Shown here in pieces: positions 1-5,683 of a stretch of DNA of 6,473 nt; position 1 is the first letter of the stretch; each line of letters starts with the position of its first letter. Location of the stretch: NCBI GenBank assembly GCA_002394725.1, contig DGUQ01000097.1, positions 1-6,473 of the forward strand. The letters run 5' to 3'. This DNA comes from Ruminococcaceae bacterium UBA4306. Lineage in GTDB: Bacteria > Bacillota > Clostridia > Oscillospirales > Acutalibacteraceae. A program made the translations under genes and the position numbers. The notes beneath the pieces were generated by a model, which saw only the letters and a program-made list of their open reading frames with translations, made no database searches and was not told the DNA's origin.

Positions 1-1287
1 GTCCCGGCACAGATCAAGCGGATCGACGTCGAGAACAAGGACGGCTCGTTCAGCGTGACCGCCGAGACGCCCTCGGGTGAAGCGACCGTCTACAAGGTCG
101 TCGGCTTTGAAAAGTACCCCCTGCAGGAGGGCGTTGCCGATGATATCGCCAAGCACAGCAGTGTGATCGAATTCACCCGTATCATCGAAGCGAACGCCAA
201 CCTCGCCGACTTCGGTCTGGAGGAGCCGCGCGCTACCGCGAAGGTGACCTACACCGACGACACCTCGTCGATCATCCGCGTCGGCAATGAGGCGGCAGGA
301 GAAGCAGGCACCTATGTCGCGTTCGGCACGACTAAGGACGTTTATCTGGTCAACAGCAGCGATGTGCAGAGCTTCCTCTACAGCGTCAACAATTTTATCA
401 GCCTTGACATCACCGATAAAATGGAGGACAGCGATAATGCCGCGTTCTCCAAGGCGACGATCAGCGGCTCACATTTTGACGATGAAATCGTCCTCGTCCC
501 GAACAAGGATGAAGCGATCGAGGCGGCGTATCTGATGACGTCGCCGATCGAGATGCCTGCCAACGCGATCGAGGCGGGCGATATCGCCGGCAATATCCGC
601 GGTCTGTACGCGGAATCGGTCGTCTGCGTCAACCCGAGTGACGATCAGCTCGCCTCCTACGGCGTCGATAAGCCCTATGCGCAGATCAACGCGACCTATC
701 CCGACACCGACATCACCCTGCGGTGCTCCGCGCCCAAGGACGACGGCATCGTCTACGTCTTTAATCCCGATAAAAACGTGATCTACACCATCCAGCTTGC
801 GGCGGTATGCTGGGCAAAGACAAACGTCGAGCTGCTCATGCCCGAAAATCCGATGAACGCCAAGCTCCGCTATATCGACGAGATCGCTTTTTCGGCAGGC
901 GACACCGATTTCACGCTGAGCGTCAAGACGACGGTCGAAGAGACCAAAGACGACAGCGGCAACGAGCAGGAGAACGTCAACTCTACCGCCTCCTATGGCG
1001 GCAAGGAGCTGAACACCGACGACTTCAACGTATTCTTCCAGAATATCGCCATGATCAAGAACAGCGGCGCCGCGGAGTCCGACGGCAAGGATAAGGTGAT
1101 GACCGTCACCTTTCACTACACGACCGACCGCTCCGCCGATACCCTCACCGTATACAGCGGCGACGGCTCCCAATACATCATGGAGTATAACGGAAAAACC
1201 ATCGGCACCGTCAGCAAGACCTATATCAACAGCCTGATCGAGGGAGCCGACAACCTGATCGCGGGAAAATCCGTTGCAGGCTTATAA
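1..1287 (+). CDS. DUF4340 domain-containing protein, 5'-truncated by the window edge
   Basis: The reading frame is open from base 1, so the true start lies upstream; the GTG at 55 is internal and has no ribosome binding site. The visible 428 codons are rich in Asp, Glu, Ser and Thr and resemble the DUF4340 family. Two copies of the family's repeat are visible: an 'FGLEEP' motif (window codons 71-76) followed by beta-strand-like sequence, a glycine turn and 'VYLV', and a second 'YGVDKP' motif (codons 220-225) followed by 'VIYTI'. DUF4340 proteins are usually membrane-anchored, extracytoplasmic and encoded beside GldG-type ABC transporter subunits. That neighbourhood and the N-terminal anchor would lie off the left edge, so an accessory role for an ABC exporter is inference only. 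No catalytic residues are recognised. The gene ends 18 bases before a strong hairpin terminator. Family call fairly sure, biochemical role unknown. Confidence 0.8.
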   Translation, partial: VPAQIKRIDVENKDGSFSVTAETPSGEATVYKVVGFEKYPLQEGVADDIAKHSSVIEFTRIIEANANLADFGLEEPRATAKVTYTDDTSSIIRVGNEAAGEAGTYVAFGTTKDVYLVNSSDVQSFLYSVNNFISLDITDKMEDSDNAAFSKATISGSHFDDEIVLVPNKDEAIEAAYLMTSPIEMPANAIEAGDIAGNIRGLYAESVVCVNPSDDQLASYGVDKPYAQINATYPDTDITLRCSAPKDDGIVYVFNPDKNVIYTIQLAAVCWAKTNVELLMPENPMNAKLRYIDEIAFSAGDTDFTLSVKTTVEETKDDSGNEQENVNSTASYGGKELNTDDFNVFFQNIAMIKNSGAAESDGKDKVMTVTFHYTTDRSADTLTVYSGDGSQYIMEYNGKTIGTVSKTYINSLIEGADNLIAGKSVAGL

Positions 1288-1305
1288 GAGTTTTCCATAA
1301 AAATG

Positions 1306-1327
1306 ACCCCACTCAAACGAGTGGGGT
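1306..1327. terminator. Bidirectional intrinsic terminator between convergent genes
   Basis: Perfect 8-bp stem CCCCACTC (1307-1314) / GAGTGGGG (1319-1326) with an AAAC loop, extended by an A-T pair at 1306/1327. On the + strand it is followed by TTTC and a T-rich stretch. On the minus strand it is followed by an ATTTTTA tract (1299-1305). It lies between the DUF4340 stop codon (1285) and the stop codon of the membrane protein (1337), so it can serve both convergent transcripts. Confidence 0.85.
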
Positions 1328-1336
1328 TTCTTGCGT

Positions 1337-1813
1337 TTATTCGTTTTTATTCAACTCCATATAATACCGATAATTCACGCCGTTGAGGATCGCGTGCATC
1401 TGGATTGTGAAAATGAATACGGCGGACGACAGAACGGAAATCACATTAAAAAGTATGTTTGCGTGTATCGCGGTATTCACCAGTCCCATGATCAGCGTGA
1501 CCATGCTGATGACGAGGGAAATGATCATCGCGATATCCGCCTTCTTCGCCGGCGGATTGGAGAAGAATACGATGATCCCGGGCTTGCCCTTTGTCGCCTT
1601 TGCGCGATCCGTGTTCTGCTTGCGGAACTGACTGAATCGGTAGAACATGAAATATCCCAACAGCAGGAACAAAAAGAACAGCAGACCGCCGATGAACGAG
1701 ATCGACTTTGCTACGCCGTTGTCGACATTGTCAAATACAGCGCATAACAGCGCCGCCGATGAGATCAGCAGAAAGAGGATCGTCCTCTTCATATATTGTT
1801 TTCCTTTTTCCAT
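1337..1813 (-). CDS. Small four-helix membrane protein, function unknown
   Basis: 158 residues from the ATG at 1811-1813. This start is preferred because GGAG lies 7 bases upstream. An in-frame ATG at 1790-1792 with AAGGA 9 bases upstream would give 151 residues and cannot be excluded; the longer frame beginning at 1852 has no Shine-Dalgarno. Hydrophobic helices fall at about residues 11-27, 37-58, 93-112 and 117-137. A strongly basic loop (R59-K77, then K90-K91) lies between helices 2 and 3, so by the positive-inside rule both ends and that loop should face the cytoplasm. The C-terminus is polar ('YYMELNKNE'). No catalytic or transport signature is recognised. It is the last gene of a minus-strand run and ends at the shared terminator at 1306-1327. 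It may have its own promoter at 1863-1871. Confidence 0.75.
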   Translation of the reverse strand: MEKGKQYMKRTILFLLISSAALLCAVFDNVDNGVAKSISFIGGLLFFLFLLLGYFMFYRFSQFRKQNTDRAKATKGKPGIIVFFSNPPAKKADIAMIISLVISMVTLIMGLVNTAIHANILFNVISVLSSAVFIFTIQMHAILNGVNYRYYMELNKNE

Positions 1814-1836
1814 TTTATCACTCCATCTTGTTACGG

Positions 1837-1856
1837 GGCGGTACGCCTGCACCGCC
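1837..1856 (-). other. Hairpin at the predicted 5' end of the membrane-protein mRNA
   Basis: GGCGGT (1837-1842) and ACCGCC (1851-1856) form a perfect GC-rich 6-bp stem with an 8-base loop. If transcription starts about 7 bases after the extended -10 at 1863-1871, the minus-strand mRNA would begin almost exactly at this hairpin. That placement could protect the 5' end or affect translation. The stem is seen directly; the role is inference. Confidence 0.4.
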
Positions 1857-1862
1857 GTCTGT

Positions 1863-1871
1863 ATAATATCA
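1863..1871 (-). promoter_or_regulatory. Putative extended -10 promoter for the membrane-protein gene
   Basis: On the minus strand this reads TGATATTAT, matching the extended -10 form TGnTATAAT with one mismatch. No good -35 hexamer is found 16-18 bases upstream; that position is occupied by the 16-bp repeat at 1875-1890. Predicted start of transcription is near 1856, giving a leader of about 43 bases before the ATG at 1813. Confidence 0.4.
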
Positions 1872-1874
1872 CAG

Positions 1875-1890
1875 TATTGCTACTTAGTAT
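1875..1890 (-). repeat. Solo copy of the 16-bp terminal repeat of the element at 6316-6473
   Basis: TATTGCTACTTAGTAT here is identical over all 16 bases to the right terminus of the element (6458-6473) and is the exact reverse complement of its left terminus (6316-6331). No partner inverted copy exists within several hundred bases, so this is a solo end, a decayed copy or an independently used binding site. Just to its left, AATATC (1865-1870) also resembles sequence found near the left end of the intact element. The motif contains the odd palindrome TACTTAGTA. Confidence 0.85.
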
Positions 1891-1922
1891 CATATCCATC
1901 CGGATCGGGATGATACCGTGTC

Positions 1923-2390
1923 TTACCCGAGCCGCTGTTCCATCATGGTTTTCAGCGGCTCCATGCCCATCCTTTGATAGAATTGCTCCGCCGAGGGGTT
2001 GACGCGCCACACGTTCAGCGTTACGCTGTCACATCCGTTCTTCTTTGCGACCGTGAGCACATGCTCATACAGCTGTTCGCCGATATGCTTTCTTCGGTAC
2101 GGCTCGTCTACACACAGATCGTCGATATACAACACCTTGCGCGCGTGCAGCTGCTCCGACTCCTGCGTGATCTGATAGATACAAAAGGCATAGCCCATCA
2201 AAAGCCCGTCCTCTTCATAAACAAAGATCGGGGTCATATCGTCGGCGATGATGCGCTCCAACTCCTCCGTCGTATATTTTTTTGCTCCGTTTTTAAAGAT
2301 GTCGGGACGTCCGTCGGCATGCAGCTGCTGTACCTGATACAACAGCGCGTTCAATCGGTCGATATCCTCGTTTTTTGCTCTTCTGATCAT
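1923..2390 (-). CDS. GNAT-family N-acetyltransferase
   Basis: 155 residues, the usual length for a single-domain GNAT enzyme, which transfers an acetyl group from acetyl-CoA to an amine. The ATG at 2388-2390 has AAGGAG 7 bases upstream. The fold can be followed in order: an N-terminal strand with 'MIRRAKNEDIDRL', a central 'VYEEDGLLMGYAFCIY' (about 58-72), motif A beginning 'VLYIDDLCVDEPYRRKHIG' (about 86-104) that forms the acetyl-CoA pyrophosphate loop, and motif B 'VNPSAEQFYQRMGMEP' (130-145) with Tyr138 at the position of the usual general acid. The pyrophosphate loop has His102 where most members have Gly. The family covers many substrates (aminoglycosides, polyamines, peptides, ribosomal proteins) and nothing here fixes which. 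It lies 86 bases downstream of the dehydrogenase gene on the same strand. Family certain, substrate unknown. Confidence 0.93.
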   Translation of the reverse strand: MIRRAKNEDIDRLNALLYQVQQLHADGRPDIFKNGAKKYTTEELERIIADDMTPIFVYEEDGLLMGYAFCIYQITQESEQLHARKVLYIDDLCVDEPYRRKHIGEQLYEHVLTVAKKNGCDSVTLNVWRVNPSAEQFYQRMGMEPLKTMMEQRLG

Positions 2391-2421
2391 ATTCTCTCCT
2401 TACATTATCATTGTCAGGGGC

Positions 2422-2436
2422 GTGACACGGTGTCAC
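2422..2436. promoter_or_regulatory. 15-bp perfect palindrome, possible operator
   Basis: GTGACAC (2422-2428) and GTGTCAC (2430-2436) are perfect inverted repeats around one central base. The palindrome sits in the 86-base gap between the dehydrogenase stop codon and the GNAT start, with no T tract on either side, so it is a poor terminator. Its size and symmetry suit a dimeric regulator binding upstream of the GNAT gene. No convincing -35/-10 pair was found beside it, so the role is inference. Confidence 0.4.
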
Positions 2437-2476
2437 CCTAATCTCAATCGGTTCCTCTGCAAAAGCATGAATTTTC

Positions 2477-3424
2477 TCAGCTCACCACATGCGTCGGCGC
2501 GCCGTTCAAAAAGTTCCTGATATTATCCGCGACGATCCCCATCAGCCGCTCTCGGGTCTCCAACGGCGCCCACGCGACATGCGGCGTGATGATGCAGTTC
2601 TTCGCTTCCATCAAAATACAATCCTCTTCCATCGGCTCCACGCGCAAAACGTCCAGACACGCGCCGCCGAGGTGTCCGCTTTCGAGCGCGTCATACAGAT
2701 CCCGTTCCACGACTACGCCGCCGCGTGCCGTGTTGACAAACAAAGCACCCTTCTTCATCATTGAGAACGTCTTTTTGTTGAACAGATCCTCGGAGTCGGC
2801 ATTGAGCGGACAATGCACGCTGATGATATCGCTCTCACGGAGCAAGCTGTCAAAGCTCACCTGCTCCACGTTAGGCGCCTTCTTCACGCTGCGATTATAA
2901 CCGATAACGCGCATTTTAAAGGCGTTCGCGATCGCGGCGACCTCCTGCCCGATCGCGCCGAGTCCCACGATGCCCAGCGTTTTGCCCATCAGCTCATTGA
3001 GCGGATAAACAAAGGGCGAAAAGGTCGGGCTGCGCTTCCATCTGCCGTCCTTCACATAGCGATCGTAAGCCGCGATCTGATTATAATGCGCCAGAATCAG
3101 CGCAAAGGTCTGCTGCGCGACCGACTGCGTCGAATACGACCCTGCGTTGCACACCGTGATCCCGTGCGCGCGGCAGTAGTCAACGTCGATATTGTTATAT
3201 CCCGTCGCGAAGACCCCGATATATTTCAGCTGTTTGGCGAGCCGCAGGGTGTGACTGTCGAGCAGCGTTTTATTGCACAATACGATGTCCGCGTCCGCGA
3301 TCGCCTCGGCGACCTCCTCATATCGGAGCAAACCGTGAGAGACGACCTCTCCGAACTCACTCAGGCAGTCTGCTGTCACCAGCTCATCGACGACCGTTTG
3401 CGCGTCTGTCAGAACGATTTTCAT
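2477..3424 (-). CDS. NAD(P)-dependent D-2-hydroxyacid dehydrogenase (glycerate/hydroxypyruvate dehydrogenase-like)
   Basis: 315 residues, typical for the family, which interconverts D-2-hydroxyacids and 2-ketoacids in the cytoplasm. The ATG at 3422-3424 is chosen because GAGGTGA lies 6 bases upstream; an in-frame GTG at 3428-3430 would touch that site with no spacing. Numbered from the ATG, the N-terminal substrate domain holds 'FATGYNNID' (about 72-80). The Rossmann domain opens with 'GLGAIG' (154-159). The catalytic set is complete: Arg234 in 'NTARGG', Glu263 in 'RVEP' and His282 in 'TPHVAW'. The second Rossmann strand ends in 'YNRS' rather than a clear acidic residue, so the NAD/NADP preference is open. 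Sequence style fits glycerate dehydrogenase/hydroxypyruvate reductase better than D-lactate dehydrogenase, but the substrate is not proven. It is the first gene of the minus-strand run. Confidence 0.93.
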   Translation of the reverse strand: MKIVLTDAQTVVDELVTADCLSEFGEVVSHGLLRYEEVAEAIADADIVLCNKTLLDSHTLRLAKQLKYIGVFATGYNNIDVDYCRAHGITVCNAGSYSTQSVAQQTFALILAHYNQIAAYDRYVKDGRWKRSPTFSPFVYPLNELMGKTLGIVGLGAIGQEVAAIANAFKMRVIGYNRSVKKAPNVEQVSFDSLLRESDIISVHCPLNADSEDLFNKKTFSMMKKGALFVNTARGGVVVERDLYDALESGHLGGACLDVLRVEPMEEDCILMEAKNCIITPHVAWAPLETRERLMGIVADNIRNFLNGAPTHVVS

Positions 3425-3430
3425 TCGCAC

Positions 3431-3437
3431 TCACCTC
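3431..3437 (-). promoter_or_regulatory. Ribosome binding site that fixes the dehydrogenase start
   Basis: GAGGTGA on the minus strand is 6 bases from the ATG at 3424 and directly abuts the alternative GTG at 3430, so the ATG is the better start. Confidence 0.6.
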
Positions 3438-3443
3438 ATGCAG

Positions 3444-3472
3444 ATTGTACCACAAATCTCATGCCGCCGCAA
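3444..3472 (-). promoter_or_regulatory. Promoter of the dehydrogenase gene
   Basis: On the minus strand TTGCGG (3467-3472), a 17-base spacer and TACAAT (3444-3449), with TGG just before the -10 giving an extended -10. Predicted transcription start is near 3437, leaving a very short leader that is little more than the ribosome binding site. Confidence 0.6.
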
Positions 3473-3487
3473 CCGAAAATCCCGTCA

Positions 3488-3516
3488 TTTACAAACCGAT
3501 GTTAATTTGTTATTAT
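3488..3516 (+). promoter_or_regulatory. Promoter of the 297-residue orphan gene
   Basis: TTTACA (3488-3493), a 17-base spacer and TATTAT (3511-3516). TGT precedes the -10 (3508-3510), so this is also an extended -10. Each hexamer matches consensus at five of six bases. Predicted transcription start is near 3523, only about 13 bases before the ATG, with GGAGG at 3526-3530 as ribosome binding site. Confidence 0.7.
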
Positions 3517-3535
3517 ACTATTAGAGGAGGAAGCC

Positions 3536-4429
3536 ATGAAACATCCATTCAAATTCTTTCGATCTTCCGAAAAACCGAAACCCGAGCCGATCCCCGAAAT
3601 GCCCGAAGAAAAGATTCTTCCCGAGCCATCAAAACCCGAACCGGATATCAAGCAAGCGCCCGTCGATCCCTTTGTCGAATGGTGCCGCAGTCAGGTGCGC
3701 GGTGGGATCGAACGCCGTGAGCGCAACGATATTTTTGAGGCGTACAATGTCTACGGCGTTGATGAGCATGACCGCCTGACCTGTCGCCGCTACCACCGCT
3801 ATCCCGAGCACGAGCGTGATTTTGACCTCTCCTACAGCCGCACGCTCACCTTTGATGAACTCAACCGCCGTCTGCTCGCCGACCTCGACAAGGGCGATAT
3901 CAAGCTCCCCGTTTACAACGACTGTATCGCAAAAGCGCGTGATCTCTGTAAGATCCCGATCCCCCAAACAGAAGAATTCAATGGCTTTTCCGAGAAGGAA
4001 ACTGCCGCTTTGCGCGAATTTTGCGAGGATCTCGATACCCTGACCGATAAAGAGTATCGTACCACCGACAGCATATTCTGTTGTGCCTGTCGCAGTGTGG
4101 TCGGTGATGAAGCGTTCAACCTGCGTTTTCGCAAGCCTCTGCCCCATGACGCGATGAACACCGAGATCGCCGGCGTCAGCAAGACGTCCATCGAGGGCTA
4201 CGATATCGAGAGCCTGTGGATCATGGGCGTATACAACCGCCTGAGAGAACGCTCTCAAAGCTGCCGCGTCACCGTGCTCACCTCGGAATGGAGCCTGAGG
4301 AAAGAATCGGTCTTTCTCATGCAGGCGGAGGGCTTTCCCTCAATTGACGGCACACTCCTGCTCGCTGTTGCCGATGAAGCTTCCTTTCCGCGATTCGGCT
4401 TTTATTCTCTCGACTTCGCCAATAAATAA
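3536..4429 (+). CDS. Hypothetical soluble protein with a proline-rich N-terminus
   Basis: 297 residues from the ATG at 3536, which follows AGAGGAGG at a good distance. I do not recognise the family. Residues 1-12 are basic and aromatic, and residues 13-45 form a low-complexity Pro/Glu/Lys segment that is probably a disordered linker. The rest (about 46-297) is a charged, soluble, mixed alpha/beta-looking domain with no signal peptide and no membrane helix. Seven cysteines are scattered or clustered (C50, C83, C130, C138, C163, C182-C183, C185); the 'CCAC' cluster at 182-185 is the only metal-site-like feature, with no partner CxxC. The C-terminal part ('VTVLTSEWSLRKESVFL', then 'GTLLLAVADEA') reads like two beta-rich segments. 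It is a single-gene transcription unit with its own strong promoter, divergent from the dehydrogenase. A real gene on coding character, promoter and ribosome binding site; function unknown. Confidence 0.8.
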   Translation: MKHPFKFFRSSEKPKPEPIPEMPEEKILPEPSKPEPDIKQAPVDPFVEWCRSQVRGGIERRERNDIFEAYNVYGVDEHDRLTCRRYHRYPEHERDFDLSYSRTLTFDELNRRLLADLDKGDIKLPVYNDCIAKARDLCKIPIPQTEEFNGFSEKETAALREFCEDLDTLTDKEYRTTDSIFCCACRSVVGDEAFNLRFRKPLPHDAMNTEIAGVSKTSIEGYDIESLWIMGVYNRLRERSQSCRVTVLTSEWSLRKESVFLMQAEGFPSIDGTLLLAVADEASFPRFGFYSLDFANK

Positions 4430-4485
4430 ACAGAATCGTTTTTGCTCGCAAGAAATCGCGCTCCGCGCGCATTTCGCATCGCCAT

Positions 4486-4517
4486 CGCCCGTTGCAGCGC
4501 CAGCTGCAAACTGGGCG
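4486..4517 (+). terminator. Hairpin downstream of the orphan gene, possible weak terminator
   Basis: CGCCC (4486-4490) with GGGCG (4513-4517), and TTGCAGC (4492-4498) with GCTGCAA (4503-4509), give 12 base pairs broken by a 1x3 internal loop around a GCCA tetraloop. A run of five T's follows only at 4530-4534, some 12 bases on, so termination is plausible but not classic. It is the only candidate terminator for the gene ending at 4429. The GC-rich sequence before it (4444-4485) holds no gene and nothing recognised. Confidence 0.35.
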
Positions 4518-4535
4518 GGCATACAAATCTTTTTA

Positions 4536-4566
4536 CTTTACAGGAAACAAGCAGTTTCCTGTAAAG
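4536..4566. repeat. Perfect 13-bp inverted repeat with a 5-base loop, role unclear
   Basis: CTTTACAGGAAAC (4536-4548) and GTTTCCTGTAAAG (4554-4566) are exact reverse complements around AAGCA. Neither strand has a T tract directly after the stem: the + strand continues CAAAAAAG and the minus strand TAAAAAGA. It is therefore not a standard intrinsic terminator, although it lies directly beyond the terminator at 4568-4595. It may be a backup terminator for minus-strand read-through, a protein-binding palindrome or a remnant of a repeat. Confidence 0.7.
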
Positions 4567-4567
4567 C

Positions 4568-4595
4568 AAAAAAGCCCGACAGAGCGTCGGGCTTT
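4568..4595 (-). terminator. Intrinsic terminator of the lipoprotein gene
   Basis: GCCCGAC (4574-4580) and GTCGGGC (4586-4592) pair around AGAGC, extended by AAA/TTT pairs at 4571-4573 and 4593-4595. On the minus strand the stem runs into TTTTTT (4568-4573). It starts 14 bases after the lipoprotein stop codon at 4610. Confidence 0.9.
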
Positions 4596-4609
4596 CACTT
4601 ATGGTATGC

Positions 4610-5092
4610 TTACCAATTTTCTTTCAGCTCGTCGGTCACGACCTTACCGGTGTAATCGAAGCTGCGAGACGCGTCCCACGCGAGCACATATTTGCCGCTG
4701 TCGGTAATCGCGGCAGTCAGCTCCGTGCCGTCCTCGATCGGCTTGAATTTGCCGTTCTCACGAACCGCGTTGAGGATATCCTTCGCTTTGGCGGTGTTGG
4801 CAGACGCGCCGGAGAAATCATAGACTTCGACAAACGCGTTCTTGTTCAGCACGATGCGCACGCCGTTATCCGCGCCGATCAGATCATAGTAGATATCCAT
4901 TTTCTCATAATTGGAGCCGCGGTCATTGATGTACTTGACCAGACCGTCAAAATCCTTGTCATAGGATGTGATGTCGGCGGCGTTCGCCTGATCCGAGGTA
5001 GACTCACTATTATTGTTAGCGTTGGGCATGAAACAGGCGCTCAGAGAAAGCACCAGCGCCATCGCCGCAATCAGTGCAATGATCTTTTTCAT
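4610..5092 (-). CDS. Predicted lipoprotein, Ruminococcaceae-type, function unknown
   Basis: 160 residues from the ATG at 5090-5092, with AAAAGGA 9 bases upstream. An in-frame TTG at 5099-5101 abuts that site and is rejected as start. Residues 1-20 are a classic SPase II signal: 'MKK', a hydrophobic core, then the lipobox L17-S18-A19-C20. Cys20 should be lipidated and anchor the protein to the outer face of the membrane. Residues 21-42 are a Asn/Ser/Asp-rich linker. The remaining domain of about 115 residues starts 'DKDFDGLVKYINDRG', continues with 'DLIGADNGVRIVLN' and 'VEVYDFSG', and ends with 'SGKYVLAW'. From memory this pattern matches small lipoproteins common in Ruminococcaceae and of unknown role; I cannot confirm that here. 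It is a monocistronic gene with its own promoter and terminator. Confidence 0.85.
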   Translation of the reverse strand: MKKIIALIAAMALVLSLSACFMPNANNNSESTSDQANAADITSYDKDFDGLVKYINDRGSNYEKMDIYYDLIGADNGVRIVLNKNAFVEVYDFSGASANTAKAKDILNAVRENGKFKPIEDGTELTAAITDSGKYVLAWDASRSFDYTGKVVTDELKENW

Positions 5093-5101
5093 ATATATCA
5101 A

Positions 5102-5108
5102 TCCTTTT
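5102..5108 (-). promoter_or_regulatory. Ribosome binding site that fixes the lipoprotein start
   Basis: AAAAGGA on the minus strand lies 9 bases before the ATG at 5092 and directly against the upstream TTG at 5101. This selects the ATG and gives a normal lipoprotein signal length. Confidence 0.6.
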
Positions 5109-5127
5109 CTTTTTGCTTTGCCTATTT

Positions 5128-5156
5128 ATTCTACAATAAAACGGTAGAGAAATCAA
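5128..5156 (-). promoter_or_regulatory. Promoter of the lipoprotein gene
   Basis: On the minus strand TTGATT (5151-5156), a 17-base spacer and TAGAAT (5128-5133), a good sigma-A-type promoter. Predicted start near 5121 gives a leader of about 28 bases with no obvious regulatory structure. Confidence 0.7.
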
Positions 5157-5209
5157 GAGGTGATTTGTCTTTGCGGCATTACAGGACTTTTCTGTTGTTG
5201 AAGCATTTT

Positions 5210-5243
5210 AAAAAACAAACCTCCCGAACAATCGAGAGGTTTG
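5210..5243 (-). terminator. Intrinsic terminator of the rplM-rpsI operon
   Basis: CAAACCTC (5216-5223) pairs with GAGGTTTG (5236-5243). One C/A mismatch, then two more CG pairs, close a 6-base loop. On the minus strand the stem is followed by TTTTTT (5210-5215). It begins 22 bases after the rpsI stop codon. Confidence 0.88.
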
Positions 5244-5265
5244 GTGAAATCGATAATAAATCTGA

Positions 5266-5667
5266 TTATCTCTTACTAAACTGCGGAGCGCGACGAGCGG
5301 CCTTGAGACCGTATTTCTTACGCTCTTTCATTCTCGGGTCACGAGTGAGGAAGCCTGCCTTCTTGAGGGCGGGACGAAGCGCGTCGGAATCATACTGAAG
5401 CAGTGCGCGGGAGATACCGTGACGGATCGCGCCCGCCTGGCCGGTAACGCCGCCGCCGCCAACGCGGCAAACTACGTCGAACTTCTCGCCGGTCTCGGTG
5501 AGCTCGAGGGGCTGACGAACGATCAGCTTGAGGGTCTCAAGACCGAAGTAATCGTCGATATCTCTGTCGTTGATGGTGATCTTACCGGTGCCTGCATAGA
5601 GGCGAACTCTTGCTACAGAAGATTTTCTTCTGCCGGTGCCGTAAAAATAAGGTGCCTTATCGTACAT
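5266..5667 (-). CDS. rpsI: 30S ribosomal protein S9
   Basis: 133 residues, close to the usual 130. S9 binds 16S rRNA in the head of the small subunit, and its C-terminal tail reaches the P-site tRNA. Family hallmarks are all present: 'YYGTGRRK'-type N-terminus (here '[19 protein letters not shown]', residues 8-26), the glycine-rich '[22 protein letters not shown]' core segment (about residues 68-89), and the basic tail starting '[12 protein letters not shown]' and ending 'SKR', including the conserved terminal Arg. The ATG at 5665-5667 follows AAGGAGG with 8 bases spacing. It starts 16 bases after the rplM stop, so the two are co-transcribed, as in most bacteria. Confidence 0.99.
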   Translation of the reverse strand: MYDKAPYFYGTGRRKSSVARVRLYAGTGKITINDRDIDDYFGLETLKLIVRQPLELTETGEKFDVVCRVGGGGVTGQAGAIRHGISRALLQYDSDALRPALKKAGFLTRDPRMKERKKYGLKAARRAPQFSKR

Positions 5668-5683
5668 TTATCGTTCCTCCTTC

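Noticed and set aside
469..1173. 234-codon open frame on the minus strand
   Set aside because: It is antisense to the DUF4340 gene, whose + frame has clear family motifs. The predicted protein is a low-complexity Val/Arg/Asp shadow without a ribosome site.
1888..1915. Dyad TATCAT...ATGATA with the inner palindrome ATCCGGAT downstream of the GNAT gene, considered as a terminator
   Set aside because: There is no T tract on either strand and the stem is interrupted; it overlaps the solo 16-bp repeat and may be coincidental.
2813..3505. 230-codon open frame on the + strand
   Set aside because: It is antisense to the dehydrogenase with its full catalytic set and also crosses the divergent promoter region.
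3629..4258. 209-codon open frame on the minus strand
   Set aside because: It is antisense to the 297-residue gene, which has a matching promoter and ribosome binding site on the + strand.
4391..4443. CGATTC / GAATCG pair followed by TTTTT, considered as the terminator of the 297-residue gene
   Set aside because: The 6-bp stem would close a 36-base loop that includes the stop codon, which is too weak to be convincing.
4601..5398. 265-codon open frame on the + strand
   Set aside because: It runs antisense through the lipoprotein gene, its promoter, the operon terminator and the end of rpsI, so it is a shadow frame.
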